64,000 nucleotides of DNA from an uncultured Atopobium sp. GTDB taxonomy: Bacteria; Actinomycetota; Coriobacteriia; Coriobacteriales; Atopobiaceae. The stretch's first letter is position 1. Every line of letters starts with the position of its first letter. The translations under genes were made by a program, and so were the position numbers. The notes below the pieces were generated by a model. That model saw only the letters and a list, made by a program, of their open reading frames with translations. It searched no databases and had not been told where the DNA came from. Of this stretch, positions 9,192 to 16,999 are shown piece after piece. The stretch covers positions 372,001 to 436,000 of the forward strand of contig CAMUON010000001.1 of assembly GCA_947090525.1 (NCBI GenBank). Direction: 5' to 3'.

Positions 9192-10871
9192 ATGCATATA
9201 TCCCCGTCTATGATCAAACTGGCAAGCGCCAGCTGCGCACTTATCTGTTCTCTCGGAATGGGCACTGTGGCACTTGCGGCGACGAATGACATTGCGCGTC
9301 CGGAGCATTCGCAAGAAGTCATACACCTCTATAATCCCTACACCCACGAGCACTTCTATTCAAGCGATGCTGCAGAAGTCAAAAATTTGGTAAGCTTGGG
9401 CTGGCAAAACCACGGACGTGCTTGGTATGCTCCCGAAAAGGATGCTGCCGGAGCTGCGCGTGTGTATCGTCTCTTCAATCCCTACAACGATGACCACCAC
9501 TACACCTCAAGCATGGAAGAAGTTAAGGCTTGTGTAGAAGCTGGCTGGCAGTTTGAAGAGAATGTTGAGATATGGGGCTTCGCTTCTTCTGATGCGCCTT
9601 CTGGTGAGGCTTCTCAAGCGCCACGCACGGGCGTTCAGCGCCTCTTCAATCCGTACGCGGAGCGCTCAACGCACTATTTCACGGCCAACCAAGAGGACGC
9701 TGCGAAAAACGTTGCGCTCGGCTGGAAATATGAAAGTACTTCGTGGTATGTGTATTCGGCAGGTCAGCCCGAAAAAGAAAAAGCTCAAGATGACGCAGGC
9801 GGAGCTGTCCTTGGCATGCTTGGCGGCGGCGGAGCAGCTGCAGGCGCAGGCGCAGAAGATGCAGGCGCTGGCAATCCAGGCGCAGCTGGTGGCACAGCCG
9901 ATACCACTCCTCAAGCCCCTGGTGTAGCCCCTGGTAACACACAAGACCAGGCGGGTGCGGTTCCAGGTAATACAGGCGACCAAGCGGGTAAAGCTCCGGG
10001 TGCTGGTGCCGATAGTGGGCAGCAACCTGCTCCAGGTGCAGCTGATAATAGCGCTCAGAATGGTGGCGATTCGCAAGCTCAAAATCCTTCAAGCGATCAA
10101 AAGAACGCTCATGGTCAGGACAACGCACAAACTCCAGCTGATACTCTGAACAAGCTCTCTAAGCAAGAGTTGCAAGCCGAAAAAGGCCGTCTTGAGAAGT
10201 CGAACGCCAAGATTACGAAGCTCAAGAGCCTTAATTCGCAGTTCCTTTCGAGCACGGATTCCGCGCAAAATAGTGGCGACGACGCATTTGCCAAGAATCT
10301 CGATGTACTTGTTAAAGCAGCTCAGGGCCTAGTAGATGCTGAGACCGCATTAAAAGATGCAAATGACTCAAATAAGGCTGACCTCACAAGCAAACGCGAC
10401 ACAGCAAAGAAGAATTTTGACGAAGCAAAGGCAAAAGTATCTGAAAACCCTGCCTATAAAACTGCAAGCACAGACAGCCTTCGTCAGGGTCTCGACAAGA
10501 TCCAAAACGAAGCAAAGCTTAAAGAGGTTGTAGATGAGTACAAAGGCTTTATAGATGAGCTCGATAAACTTAAAGCAACGCTCAACAAAGAGGGTACCAC
10601 GCTCGACGCTGCGCTCAAGAAACTTGCTGCTTCCAATACGGCATCGAACCTCTTCACTAGGTCAACGCATCCGCTGGCTCTTTACAAATCGCGCAAAGGA
10701 AGCGAATTCCAAGCAGATAAAGCAGACCCAGACGTCATCAAAAGGATGAGGAAAGACTACAAGGCACGCCGTCTTATCGCAGCTACGCTCAATGAGTGGC
10801 TCAAAGATACTCCTAGCGAGGAAACCATTCACCAATACTTGGTGACGTTGACCATTCTCCAGCTGAGCTAA
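9192..10871 (+). CDS. Secreted DUF5648-repeat protein with coiled-coil C-terminus
   Basis: Start ATG 9192 has AGAAAGGA just upstream and opens a good signal peptide (residues 1-30, cleavage near VALAA). Three DUF5648-like repeats follow (about 43-200), each with the pattern LYNPYTHEHFYS...LGWQNHG or RLFNPYNDDHHYTS...AGWQFEE. Then come about 115 residues of Gly/Ala/Pro/Gln linker with repeated PGNTxDQAG, and a Lys/Glu-rich, probably coiled-coil, region to residue 559. No LPXTG motif or C-terminal membrane helix is seen, so attachment must come from the repeats or elsewhere. It has no homopolymer tract, unlike its two relatives at 52-57 kb. It separates ftsQ from ftsZ. Function unknown; surface role inferred. 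Confidence 0.85.
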   Translation: MHISPSMIKLASASCALICSLGMGTVALAATNDIARPEHSQEVIHLYNPYTHEHFYSSDAAEVKNLVSLGWQNHGRAWYAPEKDAAGAARVYRLFNPYNDDHHYTSSMEEVKACVEAGWQFEENVEIWGFASSDAPSGEASQAPRTGVQRLFNPYAERSTHYFTANQEDAAKNVALGWKYESTSWYVYSAGQPEKEKAQDDAGGAVLGMLGGGGAAAGAGAEDAGAGNPGAAGGTADTTPQAPGVAPGNTQDQAGAVPGNTGDQAGKAPGAGADSGQQPAPGAADNSAQNGGDSQAQNPSSDQKNAHGQDNAQTPADTLNKLSKQELQAEKGRLEKSNAKITKLKSLNSQFLSSTDSAQNSGDDAFAKNLDVLVKAAQGLVDAETALKDANDSNKADLTSKRDTAKKNFDEAKAKVSENPAYKTASTDSLRQGLDKIQNEAKLKEVVDEYKGFIDELDKLKATLNKEGTTLDAALKKLAASNTASNLFTRSTHPLALYKSRKGSEFQADKADPDVIKRMRKDYKARRLIAATLNEWLKDTPSEETIHQYLVTLTILQLS

Positions 10872-10935
10872 ACCGGAGCATGAGCGCATAGCGCACACTC
10901 GACATAAGCTTTAAGCGAGGTCTCAACCTTCAACC

Positions 10936-10972
10936 AAAACCCTAAAGTTTAATGTTTAAACTTTAGGGTTTT
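10936..10972 (+). terminator. Perfect 17-bp hairpin terminator
   Basis: AAAACCCTAAAGTTTAA (10936-10952), loop TGT, and the exact reverse complement ending in GGGTTTT (10956-10972), followed by CTCTTCT. It ends the DUF5648 gene. Both arms end in A/T runs, so it could act in either direction. The arm sequence recurs in the ftsZ leader. Confidence 0.75.
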
Positions 10973-11025
10973 CTCTTCTAGAAATAGGCCATCTACCTGT
11001 GTACTTCATAGTTCACACAAAAGTA

Positions 11026-11056
11026 TTGACAAAGCTTAGTAATGTATGCAATTATA
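11026..11056 (+). promoter_or_regulatory. Possible ftsZ promoter
   Basis: A consensus TTGACA at 11026-11031 is followed by the AT-rich stretch TATGCAATTATA at 11045-11056. No -10 hexamer has both a good match and ideal spacing (AATTAT at 11050 with an 18-base spacer is the best compromise). A promoter is expected because the upstream gene ends in a strong terminator. Confidence 0.4.
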
Positions 11057-11069
11057 GCGCGCTTGTACT

Positions 11070-11102
11070 AAACCCTAAAGTTCTACTTGAACGTTAAGGT
11101 TT
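11070..11102 (+). promoter_or_regulatory. Imperfect hairpin in the ftsZ leader, similar to the upstream terminator arm
   Basis: AAACCCTAAAGTTC (11070-11083) faces GAACGTTAAGGTTT (11089-11102), two mismatches in 14 pairs. The left arm shares AAACCCTAAAGTT with the terminator at 10936. It sits just after the possible promoter and could be an attenuator, an operator, or a decayed copy of the same repeat. The rest of the gap to ftsZ (11103-11278) is a C-rich low-complexity leader without a visible gene. Confidence 0.45.
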
Positions 11103-11290
11103 TGCGTGTTGTTACCTGAGCTCACGCGCCCCCGCGCCCGCACACGTGCCGTCCTCGCGCACGCTCTCGTGCCCGTCGCTGCGTCCGCGCACCGCTCATA
11201 CACACGCTCATACACAGTTCAAAGCAGCTTAAAAGCACAATACAGCTGCACCCGCAGCTCAAACAATTTCACCCGTGTCAAGGAGGAGCT

Positions 11291-12436
11291 ATGAAGGACA
11301 AGGATATTTCGAGCAACTATCTCGCTGTTATCAAAGTCGTCGGCGTTGGTGGCGGCGGTACCAATGCGGTGAACCGCATGATCGAGGAAGGTATCCGCGG
11401 CGTTGAGTTTGTTGCTGTCAATACCGATGCACAGGCTCTTGCTATTTCCGATGCTGATGTGAAAGTTCACATTGGTCAAGACATCACGCGCGGCCTTGGC
11501 GCAGGCGCAAACCCCGAAGTCGGTGCAGAAGCTGCTGAAGATTCTCACGACGAGATCAAGCAGGCTCTCGCTGGCGCCGATATGGTCTTTATCACCGCTG
11601 GTGAAGGTGGCGGCACGGGTACAGGCGCTGCTCCTGTTGTTGCAAATATCGCAAAGAACGACATCGGCGCGCTTACCGTAGGCGTTGTGACCAAACCTTT
11701 CACCTTCGAAGGTCGCCCCCGTACCAATCGTGCAATCGACGGTATCCAAACGCTTTCCGACAACGTTGATGCTCTTATCGTGATTCCAAACGATCGCCTG
11801 CTCGATGTGTCCGAGAAGAAAACTTCCTTCCTCGAGGCCTTCCGCATGGCAGACGATGTGTTGTGCCAGGGTACTCAAGGCATTACTGATCTCATCACCG
11901 TGCCTGGTCTCATCAACCTCGACTTTGCAGACGTCTGCACCACGATGCGCGGCGCAGGTACTGCAACCATGGGTGTTGGTCTTGCTTCAGGCGACAACCG
12001 TGCTGTTGATGCTGCGGAAGAAGCCATTTCTTCCCGCTTGCTCGAGAGCTCTATCGATGGTGCCACACGTGTGCTTCTCTCCATCGCCGGCAACAAAGAC
12101 CTGGGCATTCAAGAGATCAACGATGCCGCTGACTTTGTCGCAAATGCAGTGGACCCGGAAGCAAATATCATCTTTGGTACCGTTGTGGACGAGTCGCTCG
12201 GCGATCAGGTGCGTGTAACGGTTATCGCAACCGGCTTCAAAGATCAAAGCACGTCTTCTGCGCTGCCGACGATTAATCTCACGCCGCGTTCTCAAACACC
12301 TTCTCGCTCGCAGCAAACACGCTCCAAGACACAAGCTCCTGCGCCTTCTCGTACACAAACGTCTCCGCGCAGCTCATCCTCTACGAATGATAAAGAATTT
12401 GATATTCCCGAATTCCTCAAACACAGTCGTTTGTAA
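11291..12436 (+). CDS. ftsZ: FtsZ, tubulin-like division GTPase
   Basis: Polymerises into the cytokinetic Z ring. Residues show VGVGGGGTNAVNRM (about 17-30), the tubulin signature GEGGGTGTGAAPVV (about 104-117), NDRLLDV, and the synergy-loop region NLDFADVCTTM. A Ser/Thr/Gln-rich linker (about 325-365) leads to the C-terminal tail DIPEFLKHSRL, the docking peptide for membrane tethers. Because ftsA is absent, SepF encoded at 14205 is the likely tether. AAGGAGG stands directly before the ATG at 11291. Length 381 is typical. Confidence 0.98.
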   Translation: MKDKDISSNYLAVIKVVGVGGGGTNAVNRMIEEGIRGVEFVAVNTDAQALAISDADVKVHIGQDITRGLGAGANPEVGAEAAEDSHDEIKQALAGADMVFITAGEGGGTGTGAAPVVANIAKNDIGALTVGVVTKPFTFEGRPRTNRAIDGIQTLSDNVDALIVIPNDRLLDVSEKKTSFLEAFRMADDVLCQGTQGITDLITVPGLINLDFADVCTTMRGAGTATMGVGLASGDNRAVDAAEEAISSRLLESSIDGATRVLLSIAGNKDLGIQEINDAADFVANAVDPEANIIFGTVVDESLGDQVRVTVIATGFKDQSTSSALPTINLTPRSQTPSRSQQTRSKTQAPAPSRTQTSPRSSSSTNDKEFDIPEFLKHSRL

Positions 12437-13312
12437 GTGAGGCACCTGGTGAAACCATCGCTTACCCGCACACATCATGGGCGTGTGGTGCTTCTAGAAG
12501 ATACAGAGCATCCCTATGCTGTGCACCTTGCATTTAGCGAGCGTGTGGGGGGTGTGTCGAGTGCACCGTTCGATAGCTTGAATCTTTCGAGCCGCTGCGG
12601 AGACGATCTCTCCTCCGTGCAAACGAATCGTCGCCTTGTGGTAGAAGCGCTGCTTGAAGGCGATGCGGCGGCTCTTGCCCACGCACGCGTGCTCGATGAA
12701 GCACACCAGGTTCATGGTATCAATTGTGTTGTGGTAGAGGATGGATCTCCTGCTGCTATTGAGCGCGCACAAGCTGAGCTCAAAGCAGGCGCCGATGCGA
12801 TTGTGTGTACAGCGTATGACGTCTGTCCGCTTTTGTGCTTTGCCGATTGCGTGCCGCTTATCTTTGTTGCGCCGGGTGGTTTTGCGCTCGCGCATTCGGG
12901 TTGGCGGGGTACCTATGCCTCAATTGCTGCTCATGTGTTGCACGAGCTCACTCGAGTAACGAGATCTTCGGTTTCGGATGTCTTCGTCTACATAGGACCT
13001 CACATTCAAGCAAAGGATTATCCCGTATCAAAAGAACTCATGGAGCGCTTTGTAGAAGCTTTTGGCCCTTCAGTGGATCGCGGTGCATATCACCTCGATT
13101 TGGAGCAAGCGATTGTTCGCACACTTACGCAAGCGGGCGTCGCAAGCGATCACATCGTGTCTGTAGATGCTTCTACGGCAAGCGAAACAAAACGTTTCTT
13201 CTCGTATCGTGCAAGTAAGGGGAGCTGCGGTAGGCATGGTGCGCTTGCGTGCATGCCGCGCCCGCGTTCAGAATTCATGCTTGCACGTGAAAGGATATCA
13301 CGCGATGAGTGA
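12437..13312 (+). CDS. pgeF: PgeF/YfiH family protein (multicopper-like purine nucleoside phosphorylase fold)
   Basis: The DUF152/YfiH family includes peptidoglycan editing factor PgeF and purine nucleoside phosphorylase/adenosine deaminase-like LACC1 relatives. Visible: SERVGGVSSAPFDSLNLS near the N-terminus, the HQVHG motif (about residues 92-96), PLLCFADCVPL with the metal-site Cys (about 130-140) and ALAHSGWRGTYASI (about 150-163). The 291-residue length fits. GTG at 12437 follows the ftsZ stop immediately; GTG 12449 is an alternative start. The position between ftsZ and yggS is conserved in many actinobacteria and firmicutes. The 3' end overlaps yggS by eight bases. Confidence 0.9.
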   Translation: MRHLVKPSLTRTHHGRVVLLEDTEHPYAVHLAFSERVGGVSSAPFDSLNLSSRCGDDLSSVQTNRRLVVEALLEGDAAALAHARVLDEAHQVHGINCVVVEDGSPAAIERAQAELKAGADAIVCTAYDVCPLLCFADCVPLIFVAPGGFALAHSGWRGTYASIAAHVLHELTRVTRSSVSDVFVYIGPHIQAKDYPVSKELMERFVEAFGPSVDRGAYHLDLEQAIVRTLTQAGVASDHIVSVDASTASETKRFFSYRASKGSCGRHGALACMPRPRSEFMLARERISRDE

Positions 13313-14066
13313 ATCATCAGATGATGAAATACAAGGTCTGAGAGCTGTAACCATAGAAGATATGCTGCGCGAGCGCAGGGATCTTCTTCTTTCGCGTATT
13401 GATGAAGCACTTCAGACGCATGGACGCAGTACAGATGATGTGCGTGTGATGGCGGTCTCCAAGACCGTAGATGCCCAAACAGTCGCCTGCGCCTATAGGG
13501 TAGGGTATCGTCTCTTTGGAGAAAATAGGCCTCAAGAGCTCAGGCGTAAGACGGAGGCGCTTGCAGACCTTGTTAGTGCGCAAAAGATTTCCTTTCATAT
13601 GATCGGTAATCTTCAGAGCAACAAGATCAACATGGTACTTGGCCACGTCGATCTCATTCATTCGGTATCTTCTTATGCGCTTGCGCAAAAGATTTCCGAG
13701 CATGCCTGCGCACGCTCAGTTGTGCAAGATGTGTTGCTCGAGGCGAACGTAAGCGGTGAAGCGTCGAAGTCTGGATTTTCAAAAGATGAGCTCCTGCTTC
13801 ATCTTGATGATCTCGCAGCTCTTGAGGGGATTCGCCTCGTAGGACTTATGACGATGGCGCCTGCTGGATCGCGCGCACGCGCTAGGTCGTGCTTCAAAGC
13901 GCTTCGTCTCCTTCGAGATGAGTGCGAAGTGCGCACAGGGCTTTCCCTACCTGAGCTTTCGTGTGGTATGAGTGGGGATTTTGAGGAAGCGATAGCCGAG
14001 GGCTCTACCCTCATACGCTTGGGAAGGATAGTGTTTGATCCCGACTATCCTCTTGCGTTTGCCTAA
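13305..14066 (+). CDS. yggS: YggS/PLPBP family pyridoxal-phosphate homeostasis protein
   Basis: PLP-binding protein of the alanine-racemase N-terminal fold, involved in vitamin B6 and amino acid homeostasis. VMAVSKTVDAQTV carries the PLP lysine (about residues 48-60); GENRPQEL, FHMIGNLQSNK (about 98-108), HSVSS, and the C-terminal ELSCGMSGDFEEAIAEGSTLIRLG (in parts LSCGMSGDFEEAI and STLIRLG) are clear. The ATG at 13305 has AAAGGA upstream and gives 253 residues, slightly longer than usual at the N-terminus. It overlaps pgeF, indicating one transcript with pgeF and ftsZ. Confidence 0.95.
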   Translation: MSESSDDEIQGLRAVTIEDMLRERRDLLLSRIDEALQTHGRSTDDVRVMAVSKTVDAQTVACAYRVGYRLFGENRPQELRRKTEALADLVSAQKISFHMIGNLQSNKINMVLGHVDLIHSVSSYALAQKISEHACARSVVQDVLLEANVSGEASKSGFSKDELLLHLDDLAALEGIRLVGLMTMAPAGSRARARSCFKALRLLRDECEVRTGLSLPELSCGMSGDFEEAIAEGSTLIRLGRIVFDPDYPLAFA

Positions 14067-14204
14067 GCGATTGTGTAAGCGGCAAGCTTTCGCACCCGCC
14101 CGTGCGAGGATACGATAACGTGCGACTACACGCGATAACATGCAGTTACTAGACACAAGGAACGGTTGACACGTAACGGTTGAACTATTCGAAAGGTGGA
14201 TATC

Positions 14205-14903
14205 ATGAGCATTCTTGATGAACTCAGAGGCAAGATCAGAGATTTTCGTCATCCCGAAGAAATGGATGAATACGAAGACTACGATGATGCGCGCTACGAC
14301 GAAGCCGAAGCGCCTGCTCGTCGAGAGATGGGTTCGGGTGTATTGGGCAATACGCGCCGTCCCGAGGCAGAAAGCGTGAACGTGTTTACACGTTCCGGTC
14401 GTCCTCTCAATTCACCCACAAAGCCGGATTATTACCAACAACGTCCGAGTGCAAACTATGCTTCTCAGCCCGCTTCAGCGAGTGCGCTCTCGCCTGAAGA
14501 AACATCGCAGATTCCTGTGCAATCAAGCTATGCCGCCCGCGCAAATTCTGTGCTCGGCAATACAACCGGTAGAAGGACTCCTGCAGATTTAGGACTACGT
14601 ACCATTTCTCGTCCTCAGGCATCGGGCCAGCTTCCTGCGTATTTGCTCAAGCCTGCATCCTATGACGACGTGCAAATGGTTGTGCGCCGCGTTCGCACCA
14701 ATCAGCCGGTTGTGCTCATGTTTACCAATACCAATATCGATACCGCCAAGCGCATACTCGACTTTTGCCTGGGTCTGACCTGCGGTATTGGCGGAAAAGT
14801 TGAGGAAGTTGCCGATCGCGTCTTTGTTGTTGTGCCTGCTGGTGTGGAAGTTTCTCTTGAAGAGATTCATAAGCTCATCGGCCAAGCGCCGCGCGCTCGT
14901 TAG
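14205..14903 (+). CDS. sepF: SepF, Z-ring membrane tether
   Basis: Links FtsZ to the membrane and organises the ring; likely essential here because ftsA is absent. The N-terminal MSILDELRGKIRDF is the expected amphipathic membrane-targeting helix; an acidic region and a long Ser/Gln-rich linker follow; the SepF core (about residues 143-232) contains VVRRVRTNQPVVLMFTNTN-like beta strands and DFCLGLTCGIGGKVEEVADRVF (parts: CLGLTCGIGG, VADRVFVVVP). ATG 14205 is preceded by GAAAGGTGG. Upstream (14084-14160) lie two small inverted repeats with GCGATAAC motifs similar to those before the response regulator at 34013. Confidence 0.95.
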   Translation: MSILDELRGKIRDFRHPEEMDEYEDYDDARYDEAEAPARREMGSGVLGNTRRPEAESVNVFTRSGRPLNSPTKPDYYQQRPSANYASQPASASALSPEETSQIPVQSSYAARANSVLGNTTGRRTPADLGLRTISRPQASGQLPAYLLKPASYDDVQMVVRRVRTNQPVVLMFTNTNIDTAKRILDFCLGLTCGIGGKVEEVADRVFVVVPAGVEVSLEEIHKLIGQAPRAR

Positions 14904-14978
14904 TATGCTTCGCACCCGTACGCGTTAGTACGCTTGTACGCGCATGTTCTCACAATCGATTTACATGAAAGTTTAGAT

Positions 14979-15857
14979 ATGGCTACACAGTTTTCTCACT
15001 CATCTACAGATTCTCAAGCGCCCGCAAGCGCAGCGCCCGCTGCGCGCCCCACATGCGAAGACACGACCATTGCATTTGTTGGCTGCGGCACAATGGGCTC
15101 AGCCATTGCCGAGGCCTTTGTTCATGCGCATGTGGTTCCAAGCGCGCATATTCTTGCTTTTGACCCTGCACCCAGCGCTCGCGCACATCTCGCAGAGCTT
15201 GGATGTACCGTATTTGACTCCGCGCAAGAGATGCTCGGAGCAGCGCCCACACTTACCCTCTTTGCGGTCAAACCTCAAGTATTGCCTGCAGTTATGAGCC
15301 CCCTTGCCGATGCGCTCAAAGATTCCCTCGTGGTCTCTATTGCTGCAGGTATATCGCTTAACACCCTCGCTCAGCTTCTTCCCGGTGCGCGCCTTATCCG
15401 CGTGATGCCGAATCTTTGCGTGAGTGAACTTTCCGAGGCAGCAACCTACGCAATGGCTCCGTCTGCTACATCAGCAGATGCTCAGCTTATTGAGCAGCTC
15501 TTTTCGGCAGTTGGCTGCATTCAAGCTACGACGGAGGAAAACCTTGATGTAGCTGGGGTATTGTCTGGTTGCGGACCTGCATTTATGGCGCTTGTGGTGG
15601 ATGCGTTTACGCGCTCGGCAGTGGAATTTGGTATTTCTGCGCAAAACGCGCGCGAGCTTATTCTCTACACCATGAAGGGGAGTGCTGAGCACCTGCTTCG
15701 CACGCATGACCACCCGCGCGCGTTTATGGATCAGGTAACTTCTCCCAAAGGCACAACGGCGCAAGGCCTCAAAGCCTTCGAGCCGCTTTGTGTACAAGCG
15801 GTGCAGGCTGCCGTAGAAGCGGCTCTTGCAAAAACCTACGAACTGCAAGGTAAATAG
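14979..15857 (+). CDS. proC: ProC, pyrroline-5-carboxylate reductase
   Basis: NAD(P)H-dependent last step of proline synthesis. The Rossmann motif FVGCGTMGSAIAEAF is at about residues 31-45, preceded by an Ala/Pro/Ser-rich extension. FAVKPQVLP, the SIAAGIS strand, RVMPNLC, SGCGPAFMALVVDAF and the C-terminal TSPKGTTAQGLKAFE motif are all present. ATG 14979 has only a weak GAAAG upstream; an in-frame TTG at 14934 would add 15 residues. proC in a division cluster next to yggT is a common arrangement in actinobacteria and firmicutes. Confidence 0.95.
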   Translation: MATQFSHSSTDSQAPASAAPAARPTCEDTTIAFVGCGTMGSAIAEAFVHAHVVPSAHILAFDPAPSARAHLAELGCTVFDSAQEMLGAAPTLTLFAVKPQVLPAVMSPLADALKDSLVVSIAAGISLNTLAQLLPGARLIRVMPNLCVSELSEAATYAMAPSATSADAQLIEQLFSAVGCIQATTEENLDVAGVLSGCGPAFMALVVDAFTRSAVEFGISAQNARELILYTMKGSAEHLLRTHDHPRAFMDQVTSPKGTTAQGLKAFEPLCVQAVQAAVEAALAKTYELQGK

Positions 15858-15858
15858 C

Positions 15859-16116
15859 ATGCTCATAAGTATCTTACTGATAGCAAGACGCCTCATCGAC
15901 GCCTATTCGTGGGTGATCGTAATCTGGGCTATTCTCTCCTGGGTACCGATGTCTTCGTCTGCTTCGCTCGTGCAAGACATACGCGAGGTACTCGATCGCT
16001 TGGTGTCACCCTACATAAATCTGTTTCGGCGATACATTCCACCCTTTGGCGGGATCGACTTTTCTCCGATGGTTGCTTTGATCGTATTGGAAATAGTCCG
16101 GAATTTTCTTGGATAA
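15859..16116 (+). CDS. yggT: YggT family small membrane protein
   Basis: An 85-residue protein with two hydrophobic segments: residues about 3-30 (ISILLIARRLIDAYSWVIV) and about 60-83 (FSPMVALIVLEIVRNFL). IWAILSWVPM and the DRLVSPYINLFRRYIPPFGGIDFSP pattern (parts: VSPYINLFRR, PPFGGIDFSP) are the family signature. It begins one base after the proC stop, so it is translated from the same message. YggT proteins sit between sepF/proC and divIVA in many genomes and are thought to help division or osmotic response; the exact role is not established. Confidence 0.92.
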   Translation: MLISILLIARRLIDAYSWVIVIWAILSWVPMSSSASLVQDIREVLDRLVSPYINLFRRYIPPFGGIDFSPMVALIVLEIVRNFLG

Positions 16117-16138
16117 TGCACATTGACACTGCTATACT
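16109..16138 (+). promoter_or_regulatory. Probable divIVA promoter
   Basis: TTGGAT (16109-16114), 18-base spacer, TATACT (16133-16138), overlapping the end of yggT. A nearby TTGACA at 16123 is too close to the -10 to pair with it. It would allow separate transcription of divIVA. Confidence 0.45.
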
Positions 16139-16209
16139 AAAGCATGTGTCTCATGCAAACGTACATGGTAGCCGCAGGTGTGGCGCCGCATAATCGAAAG
16201 GGAACAACG

Positions 16210-16842
16210 ATGGCAATTACTCCGGCTGATATCGAACGCATGACATTTTCTGAAGACAAGAAGTCCGGCTACAATACAGATGAGGTAGATGCATTTTTGG
16301 ATCAGCTTTCTGTTGAAGTTGATGCGATGCTCAAAAAGATCGCCGACCTTAAGGGCCGTCTTACCAATTCTGAACAGCAGCTCGCTTCTTCTCAGGCTCA
16401 GATTGTGCAGCTCAAAGACCAAAGTGCTGCGAGTGATGCATCTCAGCTTGCATCTTCTTCTCTTTCTGCTTCCGAAAAGCAAATTTCCCAGGTGCTCATC
16501 GTCGCTCAACAAAGTGCCGATAAGCTTTTGGCCGATGCTCATGCCAATGCCGACGCCGTGCGTACCGAGGCAGATCAAAAGGCGCGCGAAGTCATTCGTC
16601 AAGCCCTTGCTGAGAAGCAAAATGAGCTCGACGAAATCGACCGTCTCAAGCAATCGCAAGAGAATTTCCGCAGCGCGTACAAAAAGATGTTGCAGCACTT
16701 TATGGATGACGCTGATTCTGTGCTTCCGCGCAAAGGTGCAAACGGTTCTAGCGATATTTCGCTTGCAAGTGCCGAAAAAGAGCCTCAAAGCTCGGTAAGT
16801 GCAAGCGCACCCACGCTTGGAGATTTTTCTGATCTCGACTAA
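16210..16842 (+). CDS. divIVA: DivIVA-domain protein
   Basis: Coiled-coil protein that binds curved membrane at poles and septa. The N-terminal membrane-binding domain is clear: ITPADIERMTFSEDKKSGYN then TDEVDAFLDQL (residues about 3-35). It is followed by a heptad-rich coiled coil (about 36-190) and a Ser-rich end. Length is 210 residues. ATG 16210 follows AAAGGGA; upstream in-frame ATG at 16144 lacks such a site and would precede the conserved start. In actinobacteria the homologue (Wag31) directs polar growth; here the role in growth or division is inferred. Confidence 0.93.
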   Translation: MAITPADIERMTFSEDKKSGYNTDEVDAFLDQLSVEVDAMLKKIADLKGRLTNSEQQLASSQAQIVQLKDQSAASDASQLASSSLSASEKQISQVLIVAQQSADKLLADAHANADAVRTEADQKAREVIRQALAEKQNELDEIDRLKQSQENFRSAYKKMLQHFMDDADSVLPRKGANGSSDISLASAEKEPQSSVSASAPTLGDFSDLD

Positions 16843-16943
16843 GTACGGGCTTTGCGTACTACGCGTGGCTTTGCTCAGTTGTGTCGCTTGAGTTTTGCTA
16901 ATCCTCTTACAAGATTGACAGCTCACATGTTGGTAATCCTATG

Positions 16944-16969
16944 CCGCCTGCATAGCTTTATGCCGGCGG
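16944..16969 (+). terminator. Terminator after divIVA
   Basis: CCGCC-T-GCATA, loop GCTT, TATGC-C-GGCGG: eleven pairs with one mismatch, followed by TATTTTA. It ends the dcw region just before the CHAP gene. Confidence 0.75.
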
Positions 16970-16999
16970 TATTTTATGCACATTAGTTTGGAGTAATGC

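Noticed and set aside
16132..16926. 264-codon open frame antisense to divIVA
   Set aside because: Covers divIVA and both flanks including a terminator; no domain or start signal.
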